In this document: piece after piece, positions 22,890-34,858 of the stretch
Layout: each line of letters starts with the position of its first letter
Position numbering within the stretch: the first letter of the stretch is position 1
DNA from: Cyclospora cayetanensis
Lineage: Eukaryota > Apicomplexa > Conoidasida > Eucoccidiorida > Eimeriidae
DNA length: 64,000 nucleotides
Direction: 5' to 3'
Assembly: GCF_002999335.1 (NCBI RefSeq)
Contig: NW_020312095.1
Location: 37,334 to 101,333 of the forward strand
Notes under the pieces: model-generated
What the model was told of the DNA's origin: nothing
The model's input: only the letters and a program-made list of their open reading frames with translations
The model's database searches: none
Position numbers and translations under genes: made by a program

Positions 22890-25800
22890 TCATTGTGCAT
22901 GACAATTGGTGACGTTGCCGCTATTGTCTGAATTTTCAGGATGCGACACACTACCATACGCCTGTGGTTTAGCCATTAGTAACACACGCTGCTTCGGTTC
23001 TTCAGAAGTGATAGCGTCTTCAATCAGAAATTTGTGGATCAGTAGAGTTAGCTCTGTGCGTAAGCGAAGAACATGGGGCCGATTTGTCCAATTATCCGTA
23101 TATCTAATCCGAATGAAGATCTGAGTGATAAGATGTGCAGAGGTATATAAATGAGGACACGCACGATTAGGCATATGGCAGATTGGCAGATGCACGAGCA
23201 GCGGAAGCTGTGCTGCAGGACCCATGTGAAGTCATCGTACGGTTAGCATATTCATACACCTAGAACTCTAGTCGGGATTTTTAGTTAGTTTCTGCCCAAC
23301 TTGAAAATACGCACCTCTAACAATCTGCTGGGTTGGACGTCACCGACGAAGATGCAGAGAGAGTCTTTAACGAGGTCTAGAAGTTCCTGCAAAGCTTGCT
23401 TAACCCGAATTTGAAGAGGTCTAATATGATTTAAACTAGTCTGAAAGGTTGCGTGTATAGTGAATTTAAGCGCTGCATTTTGACAGCGCCTCTCATTGAC
23501 GATCTTTCTTCCCCACAATATGCTGTTGCTGATGACCACCTGAAGCAGCACCCAGCAGCAAAGTGTGTACTGATGCGTGAAAGAAGATGAACGTTCCGAA
23601 AGGGCGAAATCCGATTTTTGTTGATGTGCCATAGCTTACCATGCTGCCATAAATGTCCTTGAACTCCGTGGTGTAAGTACAAATCCGGTGAACAAGCAGG
23701 AAGTGCGCACCTTTAATATGAACGCGGTACCCAACACTGTAAGGATTTGTAACTATGAGAAAAAAGAATAGAATTCACAAACTGCTCATATACGTTGCGT
23801 GTTCACACACATGCGGGCAAAGAAGGTATGATATGGGCGGAATGAAAGCGTTTGGTATTACGAGTCCAGAAAGTTTCAAGTCAATTGGGCTTTTGAGGCC
23901 TCTGCAGGATAAATCGACGTACTGAGAGCCACAATCAGAGCTGAAACAGCGGCTGAGCCTGTGGCAAGCACGGTGTCAGTGTCCACTCCAAGAACCCACC
24001 ATAGAGCCAAAAAAGTTGCCGCTTACAGCACAGCCGCGATAATTTGGCGGACCGTCCTGCAGATGCTAGTCTGATACTGTAAATGGTAGCAAGACAGCAA
24101 GGCTCAGTATTATGCTCCTGAGGCCTTTAAACACTCATTCCAATCAAACTACCCTTGTCTAAACCGTGCTTCTGCAGGCAACCGCCCCAACTCCCACCAG
24201 GTACAGCCTAGACCATGGAAAAAGCGATATTTCATAGGGCCGCGCAGCCCACCAATGGCACTTTCGTATTATGCATACCCGTGTCGATTTTTGAATCAGG
24301 TTCCGATACTTGTGTAAAGATGTGAGGGCTCGAACAAACATCGGCTTGCGGATTTTGCCATGACCTATGCCGGTTAAGATCAAGCACTAATGTTTTGTTT
24401 CACTCCTGAAACTCATTTAGATAAGATGCGTTTGGACAGGATTATCCTGTTTCTGAGCTGCGGTCTGTGCCGTTGCCTCCAACTGTAGAACACGTGGAGC
24501 TGGCGTAGTCTCGTGCAATTAATAGATACAGATACAGTCGCAAAAGCAATATTTACTCACCTGTGAATTCAGAAAGTTGGATGAGTTCCTCTTTTTCGTC
24601 TGGTGCTAAGAAGAGATTGGGATATTTCTTTGGGAAACAGGCGATCCCAGGAATGTGCGCGTTTCCTCTCCGTGCTTAGGATCGGTGATCTTCTCCATGG
24701 CGACCTTACTGGCTCTAAATGGCCCTTGTCATGCGTTTGACCTTTCTTCTTTGCCATTATAATTGTGTTGCCTCGTTTCCTTTTCAGTGCTGCGTTAACG
24801 CTGCCACCCAGTGCTCCTACCATAGGTGTTGTCGGCATTTGCGGCGTGAATACTTTCAGAAAGACATCTTCACCTTTGCGCTCCAAAGAGGTACAGCCAC
24901 TAAATTCGTGACGATCTCCTACACTCCATCTGTACGAAGCTGAGTTCATGAGGCTAACAACCGTTGGCAGCTCTAGGGTGCTAGAGGAGCTGCCATATTG
25001 TGCTCCGTGATAATTAGATGCCAGTGATGACTTCCCGCGCTCTTCGTTGGAGGAGGGAGGACCAGAAGCTTTAGATTGAAGAGATCGTGCACAAAGTGGA
25101 CTGGGTTTGGGATATGGAAAAGCGTCAGTCAGACAGCTGCTGAGCTTTATCCTCGAGCCAGCAGAGCGCGGAAAGCCGTTGCCATGGTCAGCACGGGGTC
25201 CTTGTTGCTGTGGACGCTCCTGCATTGGTTCATGCTTCGACTCTGTTTTCTGAAAGCATGATCGAACGCACAGTGCAAGAGACTGAAAAGTATTGGGTAG
25301 AAAATCGAAATAGGCATTAATATGGCTGTTTCCCGCATCACACTATGGGGCCAAAAAGTAAGGCGCCCGCCTGACAGCCATGTTACTCTCTGTAAGTCTA
25401 ACAAGTTGCTCATCTCAATTTTGCCGCTTTGGACTGCGCATGTGGTACTGTTCAGGGACAAGAGGTGGTGGAGATTTCCTGGGGCTAGCTGTGATTCTGG
25501 CCTTGGCAGTCTCGGTTGAGGCTTGCGCATCGGTGCCTACCATCCGGCGGGAGATACGGACCAGTGGCCATGCACATATGGGCATGACACGGAATCTGCT
25601 GCACCGGACTGTAGGAGATACCCTGGTCACTGATTGCTTCGGCTTCTGGATGTGAACCTGTTCGCTGATGGCGTATCCAAAGGCGTCCTGCTTTTTAACA
25701 TATTGAGATCAGCCATGAAGGCATCAAACAAATTCGAAGGTACTTTATGCACAATGGCGTATTAAGAAAGAACGTTCCCCCTTGATGGAAGCAACTGGAG

Positions 25801-28079
25801 GGCAACGCTGTACATACTGAAGAAGTAGCGAGTTATAAAAGGGGCTCTTGGAGCTCTGTTCGATAGTGCTTTTCTCGAGCTGGTTTGGCACGGCTGTGCA
25901 AGAACGGACAGTACAACTATGACACCATCGGTATTCTAGAGAGTCAGCAGCCTGTTTCGTGGGCAGTTATTTCACAATGTGATTCGGGGACCACTGATCA
26001 AATTGGAAACTAACGAGTTAAAAGGAATGCGTTGCCTACCGTGGCGTACAGGCGAGTGCTCCGCCAACGACCGTTTCCAGTAGTGGCGTATTTGTAGACT
26101 GGGTATATATTGGGCCACCTGGAAGGTGTGTGCAGCGTGATACGAGAATAAGGCGGCCTGATCATCGACAGTGATTTGCTCGCACTCCATAGTGACACAA
26201 GAGCGCCGAACTGTGCTAATCAGTAGATCCAGCAAGCCTGTTGCTGATCAACCTTTTCTGCAGCTTGGACTCCTTGGAGGCTCTATAGTTCGCACTGTTT
26301 ACCATTGTCAGCCACGAGTGCTTACAGTATGTAAGTGTAAGGAAACACTAGAGACCAGTCCAGAAAGCACGAGAGGTACGCGTCTCATACCTTCTTGCAG
26401 TGGATATGGGCAGCCGGACGAGGGCCGTCGCAACTGTGGCCCTTCGTATCTGAAAAGCCTTGTATGCATTCCTGATAAAACATAATACCATTACTCCCCA
26501 CCGCTGTAGTGGAAAAGTGCGTTGTATCCTTACGGGTCGTGGGACAGTCCGTTGCTTCCCCATATGTAATCCCACAGCGGATTTGTAACCTGCTGTGTTA
26601 CACCTTTATTTTAACTTTTATGCTGACCAACGCAAGAAGAGCTGTGCAATCAACGAGCATCTGGTCAAATAACGCATGAGATCCGCGTTAGTGTTGGTCA
26701 AAATGCTTATTTCGAGCCGAGAATGAGCCTCCTGAATAGAAGACGCTGCACTGTCATTTTAACTGTAGTGGTCCACAGTGCACTGCTTACGTCCAGCAGC
26801 CTCTCAGACATTACCATGCTCCTGAGAAACCATTTCGGGAAGTACAGAGCCTCGCGTCCGTCAGAGCCTGTTCTGCGGTCACAAGAATTAAAACCTGTAG
26901 CATGTAACCACTTTCCGCAATAGCCTAGAGTCTGACAGTTGACTCACAGATGCCTCTGGGAAAGAGTGCCGCAGATGTATATTTATACGGAGGGACCGCC
27001 AAACTCAAATTTGCCTGGCAGTTGCTCTGGTGAAAGGTGGCCTTCCAAAATGCAAGAGTAGTTATGCTCCAGACGACCTCGAATGCTGAGTATCCATCGC
27101 TGTTGTTAAAAAAATTGAGAAATATTTTTGCCTTTTAGGGATCACGTTTATCAGCCCTGCTGTAAGCACTACTCTGAAAGGCCCAATCACACTTTAGTTC
27201 CGCCGTTTTCTGCTGAGGTCGCCACAAAGATTTGGTTTTTGACAGCTCAGCGAGACATACGCTGACAGGACTATGTCTATAACCTGCCTTGAACAGTAGG
27301 CGTATGTGCTTATCTCATGCACATCATGCGAACATCGTAGAGGACGACGTACGAGCAAATCGCAGCACAGGTGCACATACGTCTTACTTCCTTTTGATAG
27401 CACGGTACAAGAATCATTTTTTAAACATGACGGCGAGTTCATAGCCCATACGCACTTACCTTAGAAAGAGGAAGCCTAGCCATACAATGATATTGACTGA
27501 TGCCCACAAGGCAAATAGCGAGTGTTCTCTGTCCAGAAACTCGGTATAGCACATTGTCACACTCTGCATTTGGCAGTGCTCGGAACTGAGGAAGCATAGA
27601 TAATAATGTCGGGTATAATGAATTTAATGCAGCCTCCCTGCATCTCCTTGACTGTTTGAAAAAATGACAAGCTGGACCGTGGAACATTTAGAAACCAGGA
27701 GCTTGAAAACCCAACCCAGCAGTCTCCTGCATTTGAGACATGTGGAGAAGCCATTGATACATGGTGTCACTGTGCAGAAGCTGTAGAGTCTTACAAAAGC
27801 TGGAAAATGGGCAGAAAACTCATCACCCGCCCTTATGGTTGTGTTTTCGTCGACGTTCGCAATGATGAGCTTAATTAGTAGTGGTGGATTATCCTTCCTA
27901 AGCTCACCCACATAACTCACACCGAGGACCATGTAGGGTAGCAGTACCCAGAAGAATGGGTCTATGTTAGGAAAGAAAGCTTTTAAGACTCTAGACGACC
28001 TAGACTTGCGGACCATTGCACTGCCATCATCATCAAAAACGCCTTTCTTGTTAGCTTTTCCGCCAATGGATCGCCTCAT
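22890..28079 (-). CDS. Multipass membrane protein of unknown family, paralogue 2
   Basis: Not recognised. Exon 1 is proposed as 28079-27795. It starts MRRSIGGKANKKGV and contains LKAFFPNIDPFFWVLLPYM, with a phase 0 donor GTAAGA. Exon 2 is 27563-27460, with membrane segment FALWASVNIIVWLGFLFLR and a phase 2 donor GTAAGT. Further exon-like pieces on the same strand are a membrane piece, ILMPISIFYPILFSLLHC (about 25330-25270), a long basic exon with SSSSTLELPTVV (25225-24569), ALQELLDLVKDSLCIFV (about 23390-23330), and IFIRIRYTDNW to PEPKQ-type sequence (about 23120-22900). Paralogue 1 has LKPMFPQYDPPVWMVLPLL, RLLVIILLLAVERALW, KIWIFILIL, SSSSSIYSIP and AEILFDSL in the same order. The first two introns have the same phases, 0 then 2. 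Sequence identity is low, so the duplication is old. Which ligand or ion, if any, it handles cannot be inferred. Middle exons and the exact stop are uncertain. Confidence 0.5.
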
Positions 28080-29906
28080 TCGCAACGGATTATTCCGGCC
28101 ATTAGAGACGCTGGCAAGGAAGAAGTTCTGAATGAAAAAAGCTCGAATGGCTACTAAGTAGTGCAGTAAAAGTGAGCGCAATTATTTCAAGCTCGCGGTG
28201 TAGGCCCAACGTCTTCGTAATATATTACCAGTTGCTGCTATATGGGCTTGCCTTGTCACCCGCCCAGGCGACTTTTCATGCAAACATGCAAAAGAAGGAA
28301 CACTTTTACAGTCGAAAAATGGCAGATCAGTTGGAGCACGTTCTATGTACCGTCTGCTACACAAAGCGCCAGCCGAGGACAGACAACGTATCGAAGCTGG
28401 ACACTAGTTATGAGCAGAAAGGCTGCGAAGGACTCCTTACATTGATTAAGGCGTTTTGGCTCCACTTCTGTTGACAGGAAGATTCCTAGTGAATGTACGG
28501 GCTCCTCTGGGAGTCTTTAAATATCATGACCAGTTACAGCAACCACGGCAGTGCCCAGCCGACTGCGTCAAAAGCCCTTTAGGGACTGGAGACCGTAAGG
28601 ATCATGAAACAGGCTAGTAAATCCTTGTGTTTGTGTGAATAATTGGTACCAGTATCGGTCAACCCCCCAAAAAAGCCACAACGTATGATGCTAGAAATTC
28701 GACAGCCATAGATGGCACCATCTAAGCGACACAGTAGTGCTCAGTTCATCACCCCCTTCCAAAGTAGAGAGCGCGATTCGCAGCTTTATTCAGTTTTTTC
28801 TTTGTATGCAAAACTAATTAATCTCGTGTCGACAGGTTGGGTTGTAACACCGCCGCCCTGGGCAGGGAATCGTAGTCCCTAGCAGGAAACTGTAGCTGTT
28901 AAGAAACGAGCCATGTATATCGTACCTTGTGATGCAGAGGGGAAATTAGAAAAAGATTGGCATGAGACTGAAGTGTGTGCCGTAATCCCTCATAGCAGAG
29001 TTCTGTTTGGGTCGTGCGGAACACCGCTGCTACGAACTGTAACTCAAAAAGAAACCCGCCGTGCAATAGCAGCAGAACGTAGCAGCAGTCAAAGAGCGAT
29101 AGTTTATTTATATATTCTACCCCCCTAAAAAAAGCAGATTCCATGGGGGTGAGAACTGTCTTGGTCCCCCTTTCCCAGTGTTTTGCGGGTTCAGGACTGT
29201 TGCGCAACCAAGGGTCGCTGCAGAGGGACCACGCCCTCTGCAGCACAGCTTTGGATCATGCATTGCAAACTGAAAGTTCAAGAATACCGATAGCCTAGGG
29301 CCCAAGACTTGCTGAGTTGCCCGATATTTGCGGCCTTGCCCGACTTTTAAGCTACTTGCAAGATATCAATGATCAACTAGTTTCGGTTTATTGTAATGAT
29401 AAACACCCGTTAAGTAATCAGGCTCCGAGTACCATATATAGAATATAACTCTGACACTTTCGATGTGGTTCCGTTGCTGAGTAGTTTTATTAATTCATTC
29501 AACTGCTTCATCGTATAGCTGTTCCTTCAGGTTATTGTATCGGTAACCGTTCGACCACTTATTTGCGAAACTCGTAACATTATCCGACTGGTAATTATAC
29601 AGGTGTCCGTTAACAATATATAGTCTCATTATACATCGCACACAGCGGGACATATACAGTGACGAGCCCTGGAGGGGACCAGCTAGTGCGCCATACGGTG
29701 AACTGGGGGAGTTTGGGATTCATAGCCTATGCAGCTAGAAAAGCGAAATCCCATTTGCTCCCCCACTGTATGATGCCCGGCTGCTGGGTTCAGTCAGCCA
29801 GAGAACTGCTCGTGGCTCATTTTGCCATCGCGTCTATCCTGAATAGACCTCGCTCGAGCCAGTTCGCGGCAGCTTAGAAGCCTCTAACGCTAGAATCTCC
29901 GTGGCA
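28080..29906. other. Intergenic spacer
   Basis: About 1.8 kb between the start of membrane paralogue 2 and the stop of the next minus-strand gene. It contains an AT-rich stretch with poly-A and poly-T runs (about 29380-29640) and no long open frame. A promoter for paralogue 2 is expected near 28080-28300. Confidence 0.5.
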
Positions 29907-32900
29907 CTACGTGGAATTGCGAAGAACGCGGGCCTTACTGCTTGAGAGTGCCTGACAAAGAAACTTCGCAACCGGAGCGAGCTTGCAATCCATAGCAACG
30001 CCATTTAAGCCAAGAAATGAGATGAAAAAGTCAAGCGACTCTACTACAGTCTGCGCTGGGTTGTAGGTTGGAGACTCGCCAGGGGCCTGCAGAAACAGGA
30101 CGAAGCAAGTAGATCCAATGATACTTTGGCAAGACTTCAGTACCACGCAGAAGCACGCTGGGGATGCTAGGCAGCTCTACACCCTCATTAAGTAGTCTGG
30201 AAGCAATGTGTGCAATGCAGTAGACAGTCTGCAAAACATACTAATTTTTCTAAAATGCACGATACCTGCATGTTATCATCAGTACTAATTCCGCAAAGTA
30301 AACTCTGAGGCTGAGATCTAGTTATGGACGGAGCTGCTCTATCTGCCGATTTTGCCGGTCGCTGGAGCCGGTCCCCACCAAAGCACTGTTCTTGCAGCAG
30401 TTCTCTGAGCAGCTGTGCAGCTGCAGTGTAGCTTGCAGCTCTTGCTGCCTGGAACGGCATATTTTGGATGCCAAGCGTTTCTGAGGATAGGTCATCGACG
30501 CTCTGGTGTGCATGTAAGCGGTGTCTTTTTGGACTCATCGTGTCCCCGCTTAGACTCTGTCTGGGTGTCTCCTGAACTATCCCACTGAGTTTTTCACTAG
30601 TAGTTTCCGTAACAGTGCCTATAAGCGGAGTTGAACTAAAGCGCTCTTTTGAGGCCTTCGAGTGCTCTTCCTGCCGACTTGATGCAACCTGGGGGCACGT
30701 CGGGTCTGCGATACCTGAGGACCTTTTGATCGAGAGCCTAGCATCTCGCTTGCTGCTCTCTGGACGGTGTTGCTCACGATTTTTACCTGGCTCCACGGCA
30801 GCTGCTTTTAATTTCAGAGAGAATTCCTTTTGATCGGTATCCAGGGTAGTTATTTCCTGCAGTTCCTCTACAGAAACACCCTTCCCCTCGCTACAAGTAG
30901 AGTAAATGCGAGCAAACACATCCAAAGTACGCTTCTCCAGTGAGCAGTAATCAGCCATAAAAGTTCCCGAGTCCTGATCGACCAAGATTCGCGGTGCCAT
31001 CAAACCTTTTCTCCACTCCAGCGATAATGAATGACAGGCGCTTGTGAGCAATTGAATCTTCTGCCTACTGTATGCCTTGACGCTAATAAGTATCGCTGGG
31101 CTGTCATCTTGATAGCTGTTCTGCGAGCTTTTCATGCTTCGAGATACCTGAAAAATCAATGGATGTCCCGCATTTAAGCTATGGACATCTGCTGCAGAGA
31201 GAAAACATGTGGTGAAAACCAATGAGGAGCCTTACTTCTTTTCCAGAGAAGATTGCAACCAGGCCAACCAGGTCTGATGTAGGAAGATGAGCGCACTCTT
31301 GGGCAGGCTGGGTAAAATGACGCTTTGCATCGCTCAAGGCAAAGTTTAACCCTAGTCCGCTTGTCAAGCTGGTGGGCGGGATGTGGGTAACAGGTGTAAT
31401 TCCAGTTTTGTGAGAACCTAATGAGGGACCGCCAAAGGCTGCCGATAGTAAATGCTCTAAGAGATCTATACTCTGGTTGTTTGGAGAACCAGGGGGCAAC
31501 CATATCAACTGAGCAAGCACAAGAGGGTCCGTATCCATAACTTTTAGAGCTTTCAGGCACTCCACAAGACTTTCTCTGAGAAAAGATATATCTGAGCTCT
31601 GCATTTCGATGAGGCTAATCTTTTTATCGTCTTGGGCTTCTTTCTTGTTAGAATTGGTGTCAGTCAAAGCAGTAAATCGCTTTGAGCTCTCTCCGGATTC
31701 TCCAATAAATCCAACAAGGCTGGCAAATGGATTTGAGGCGAGGCAGGGGGACAACCCAAGTACATCTTGGAGGTTAGGCAAGTTGAAGAGAATGCGATGC
31801 AGGCAGTTCGTGAGTGTTCGATCTGGCGAGATCCAGCTTTTCTGCCTTCCATATCGACGAATGGCTTCTTGTAAAACATTCAAAGCCGCCCCATGAGTAA
31901 GAGTTTCTGAACAGTGAGGCAAGAGGGACGCAGAAACTATGATTTTTGCGCGTACTGACACGTAGTGTGCTTCTCATTGTCCAGGGTTTACCGGCTCCTC
32001 ATGCTATCGAGTACTGCCTTACCTTCGCACATCATTTTTTCGAAACATGATGGGGTAGAAAATGAGTTTTGGATGGCGATGAACAGCCTAATCAGAGGCT
32101 TTGGACAACGCGAGGAGTCAAGACTTGCACCAAGCTCATCAGCCTTTTCGATATGCCTTTTCAGATGCCGTTTTGCCTCCACCTGACAGAGAGCTAGCAT
32201 GGTTAAGTTGATTCCCCCAAGTGCAGCCATTTTTAGCAAAGTATCCTCTTTGCTTCCATTAGAAGGATTAGGACTCCCTGATGCTTGTGATGTGTCTTGC
32301 CCTAGGTGCTTTGACAGCGCCAGCATCTGGACAGAAAAGAGCAGAGCTTCTGAAAATAGCAATCTCTGTAAAATCCAATCATTACCACAGTAAGCATCAA
32401 CAAAATTGGTGGCTTTCTTAACCAATCGGAAAAACCCTAGTAGTTGTTCCGTCAGCATGCGGTCAAACGCTGATACATGGCAATCCTCTTTGGAGCACCC
32501 TATTTTGATGGGAACGCATGGCTTTTGGTTTGAGAGAAGCTGTTCTTCCATTTGTTGGCGAAAGCACCGAAGTTGGTGGACCCACACATGGACACATAAT
32601 AAAGGATTTGGTTCTCCCAAAATACTGAGCTGTTCTGCTGCCATGGTCACTATATTGTAGTATTCGAAGGCGTTGTTGTGGTGCGGAAGCGACTCAGCAA
32701 GCTCAACAAGCTGCGCAGCCCTCCGTTGGCTCCAAGGATTGTACAGCTTTTGAGTGCTTTTGCATTCGCATTGTTTAACACAAGCTACTTCCTTGTGACA
32801 GTCTAGGTGAGGCAACAGTGGCAACGCGGAAGGCAGCCAAATGCTGGTTTCCGGATTATCCTGCACCCACGGGGACGTTTTCGTTTTGCAGTCATGCCCA

Positions 32901-34534
32901 TTGTCTTTTTCTCCCACCTTGTTTGAATAAATGCACGTTGGAGGCTTGTCCTGAGGGGCTTTTCCACAATGTGGAGAGACCCTGTGCGCTGAACTCGGTA
33001 GGCAGTACAGCTGCCTCTCTGTGCGTTGAAGCGCTTCTGCTGTTAACTGCATGATTAGGCTCCAGTGTGCTCCTGCATCCGACTCTGAGCCCTCCGTCCA
33101 GTGAGAGCCCTCCACATCTTCTTCCCAAAACTCCTTTATTTTGCTACATTCTGTCTTTGCTTGCCTCAACAGCCCAGGACACTCCTTCAGAACCTGGGAA
33201 GCTAGCATGCAGGCATCTGCAAAGGCAGCTCCATCGTCCACACGAGCTTCCTTTGCGTAGTATCGTGCCCATTTGCATATCGCGAGAGCCTTTACGGGAT
33301 AGCCCATTGAAATATAGACTTCGGCCAGAAGCACCAGTAATTCCACTGCGATTAACGGCGCGCAAATAGCTCCCTCCTCTAAAGGGGAGGTAACGTGCGT
33401 CCCCGGGGTATGAGGTGGGTGCGGAAGCCATGAAAGTGTGTGACAATGCGAGGATTCTTCGTTTTTTAGGATTGTATCAGGCATATGGGCCCCCACCCTC
33501 GTAGAATGCTCTGACGATTGAGACTGGCGACCAGATGAGAGTTGGAGCAGTCGTATTACCAGACTTTCAGCTGCGCGCAACCTTCCTTCTCGCGCGAGGA
33601 GTCTCGCGGCTTGCTGCCAGGCCAGCAGTGCATTCTGCATTTTGGTCAGGAGGACAGTACATGGTTGCACCACAGGACACGTCTACTCTCCAATTTTGTA
33701 TCAGGTGACTGCGGTAGTGGCGCTTTTGTAGGCCGAGCCTCTAGATTTGAGCGGACTTCAGAGAGACCAAAAACGTAATAGGCAGGCTCATACCATCTTT
33801 GTAGTATGCTAAGGACTGTCGGCTTACCAAGACCAAAGGCTGTAGTGGAAGCTCCATTCCATTACTGTTAGCGGAATTCGCTACCAGTGCTGCAGCTTCC
33901 GCGATAGTGTAAGCTGTGCTTATTTGGCCCAGGACCTCGTACACTTGCGTCAGTAGCATTAAAGCAAAGTGTACATCGTCGCTGGGAAATGCTCTGCGAG
34001 GCAAATAAGCAGCTGTGTCTCAAATGCTTGACCCTGTTCGTCTAGATAGCGGGCAGCGAAGGACAAAAAACTTTTTCGTTGCATATAGCAAGCACAAAAA
34101 CATTGACCTACTTCCTCCACCTTGGCTCTTCAAGTTGAGTTTGCATCGTGTTCAGCACTTTCTGAAGAGCTAGCTTGTCTATTCCAATCTTGCCTTTGTC
34201 ACTCTGACGGTTCGCTGTAGCGAAAACGTTCATGTGTGCGACTAGTAAACTCCGGTGAACGACTGGCGAAAGTTGTGTAAGGGGAGCATATAACTCGAAA
34301 TGTAGCACTGGCAAAAGGATAGATACCTGCGTTGAATAGCTTACACGTATTTTTTTGAATGCCCTGAGGTGAAATGGGCCGGTGAGGTTTATCGGTTTGT
34401 GTGCGCCTATCTGTATCTTCAATGACCTCCATGAGAAGTGTCACAAGAACATTTGCAACCTGTTCCAGACCCTCTAGGCGCTTTGCTACCTCATCCGGCT
34501 GCTCGAACAATTTACACAAAGCATCAAAACTCAT
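29907..34534 (-). CDS. Large alpha-helical repeat protein, 3' part of the giant locus
   Basis: Exons fit as follows: (34534 to about 34340), 34326-34121, 33993-33828, 33634-32023, 31906-31236, 31147-30266 and 30086-29907. Phases agree throughout from 34326 on. The product is about 1,300 residues if it starts at the ATG at 34534, which has an in-frame TGA directly before it. Sequence is mostly amphipathic helix of TPR type: MLLTQVYEVLGQISTAY, AWQQAARLLAREGRLRAAE, AVELLVLLAEVYISMGYPV and KALAICKWARYYAKEA. Such repeats are protein-protein scaffolds. The linker in the penultimate exon is charged and likely disordered. No catalytic motif is seen. I could not find a clean splice join to the gene immediately upstream (34859-46846). 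The same strand, the same style of sequence and a gap of only about 300 bp leave it open that both are one protein of about 4,400 residues. Confidence 0.65.
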
Positions 34535-34858
34535 TCAAATCCTTGGTAAGGCAAAAAGGGGCAGGAGTAACTTCAACTCTTGCCCTAATCTTTTTTAAAG
34601 GCCTTTCCTCAAATCACCTACTGCGGCATTTAGCATTCGTGGGGTTTGCATGCCGGTTGCTTTGCTCTAGATGTAAACGACAAAGCATAGTGCCACAGTG
34701 CGCTACATGCAACATTTCAAGCTATAAAGTGTCATTAGCTGAGCTCCACTATCCCGTAAGTTGTGAATAGAAACGCAGTCAGGGTATTTGCATGAAACGT
34801 ACCTCCAAATGAGGGGCCGATAAGCTGGAACAGACGGCAAACATCCATGAAGCTCTGG

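Noticed and set aside
17968..28079. Assignment of the membrane paralogues to mucolipin/TRP or another named channel family
   Set aside because: The order of spans and loops did not match any family well enough. Naming one would be a guess.
29659..29877. Plus-strand frame of 72 codons in the spacer at 29 kb
   Set aside because: Short, no motif, and next to an AT-rich non-coding stretch.
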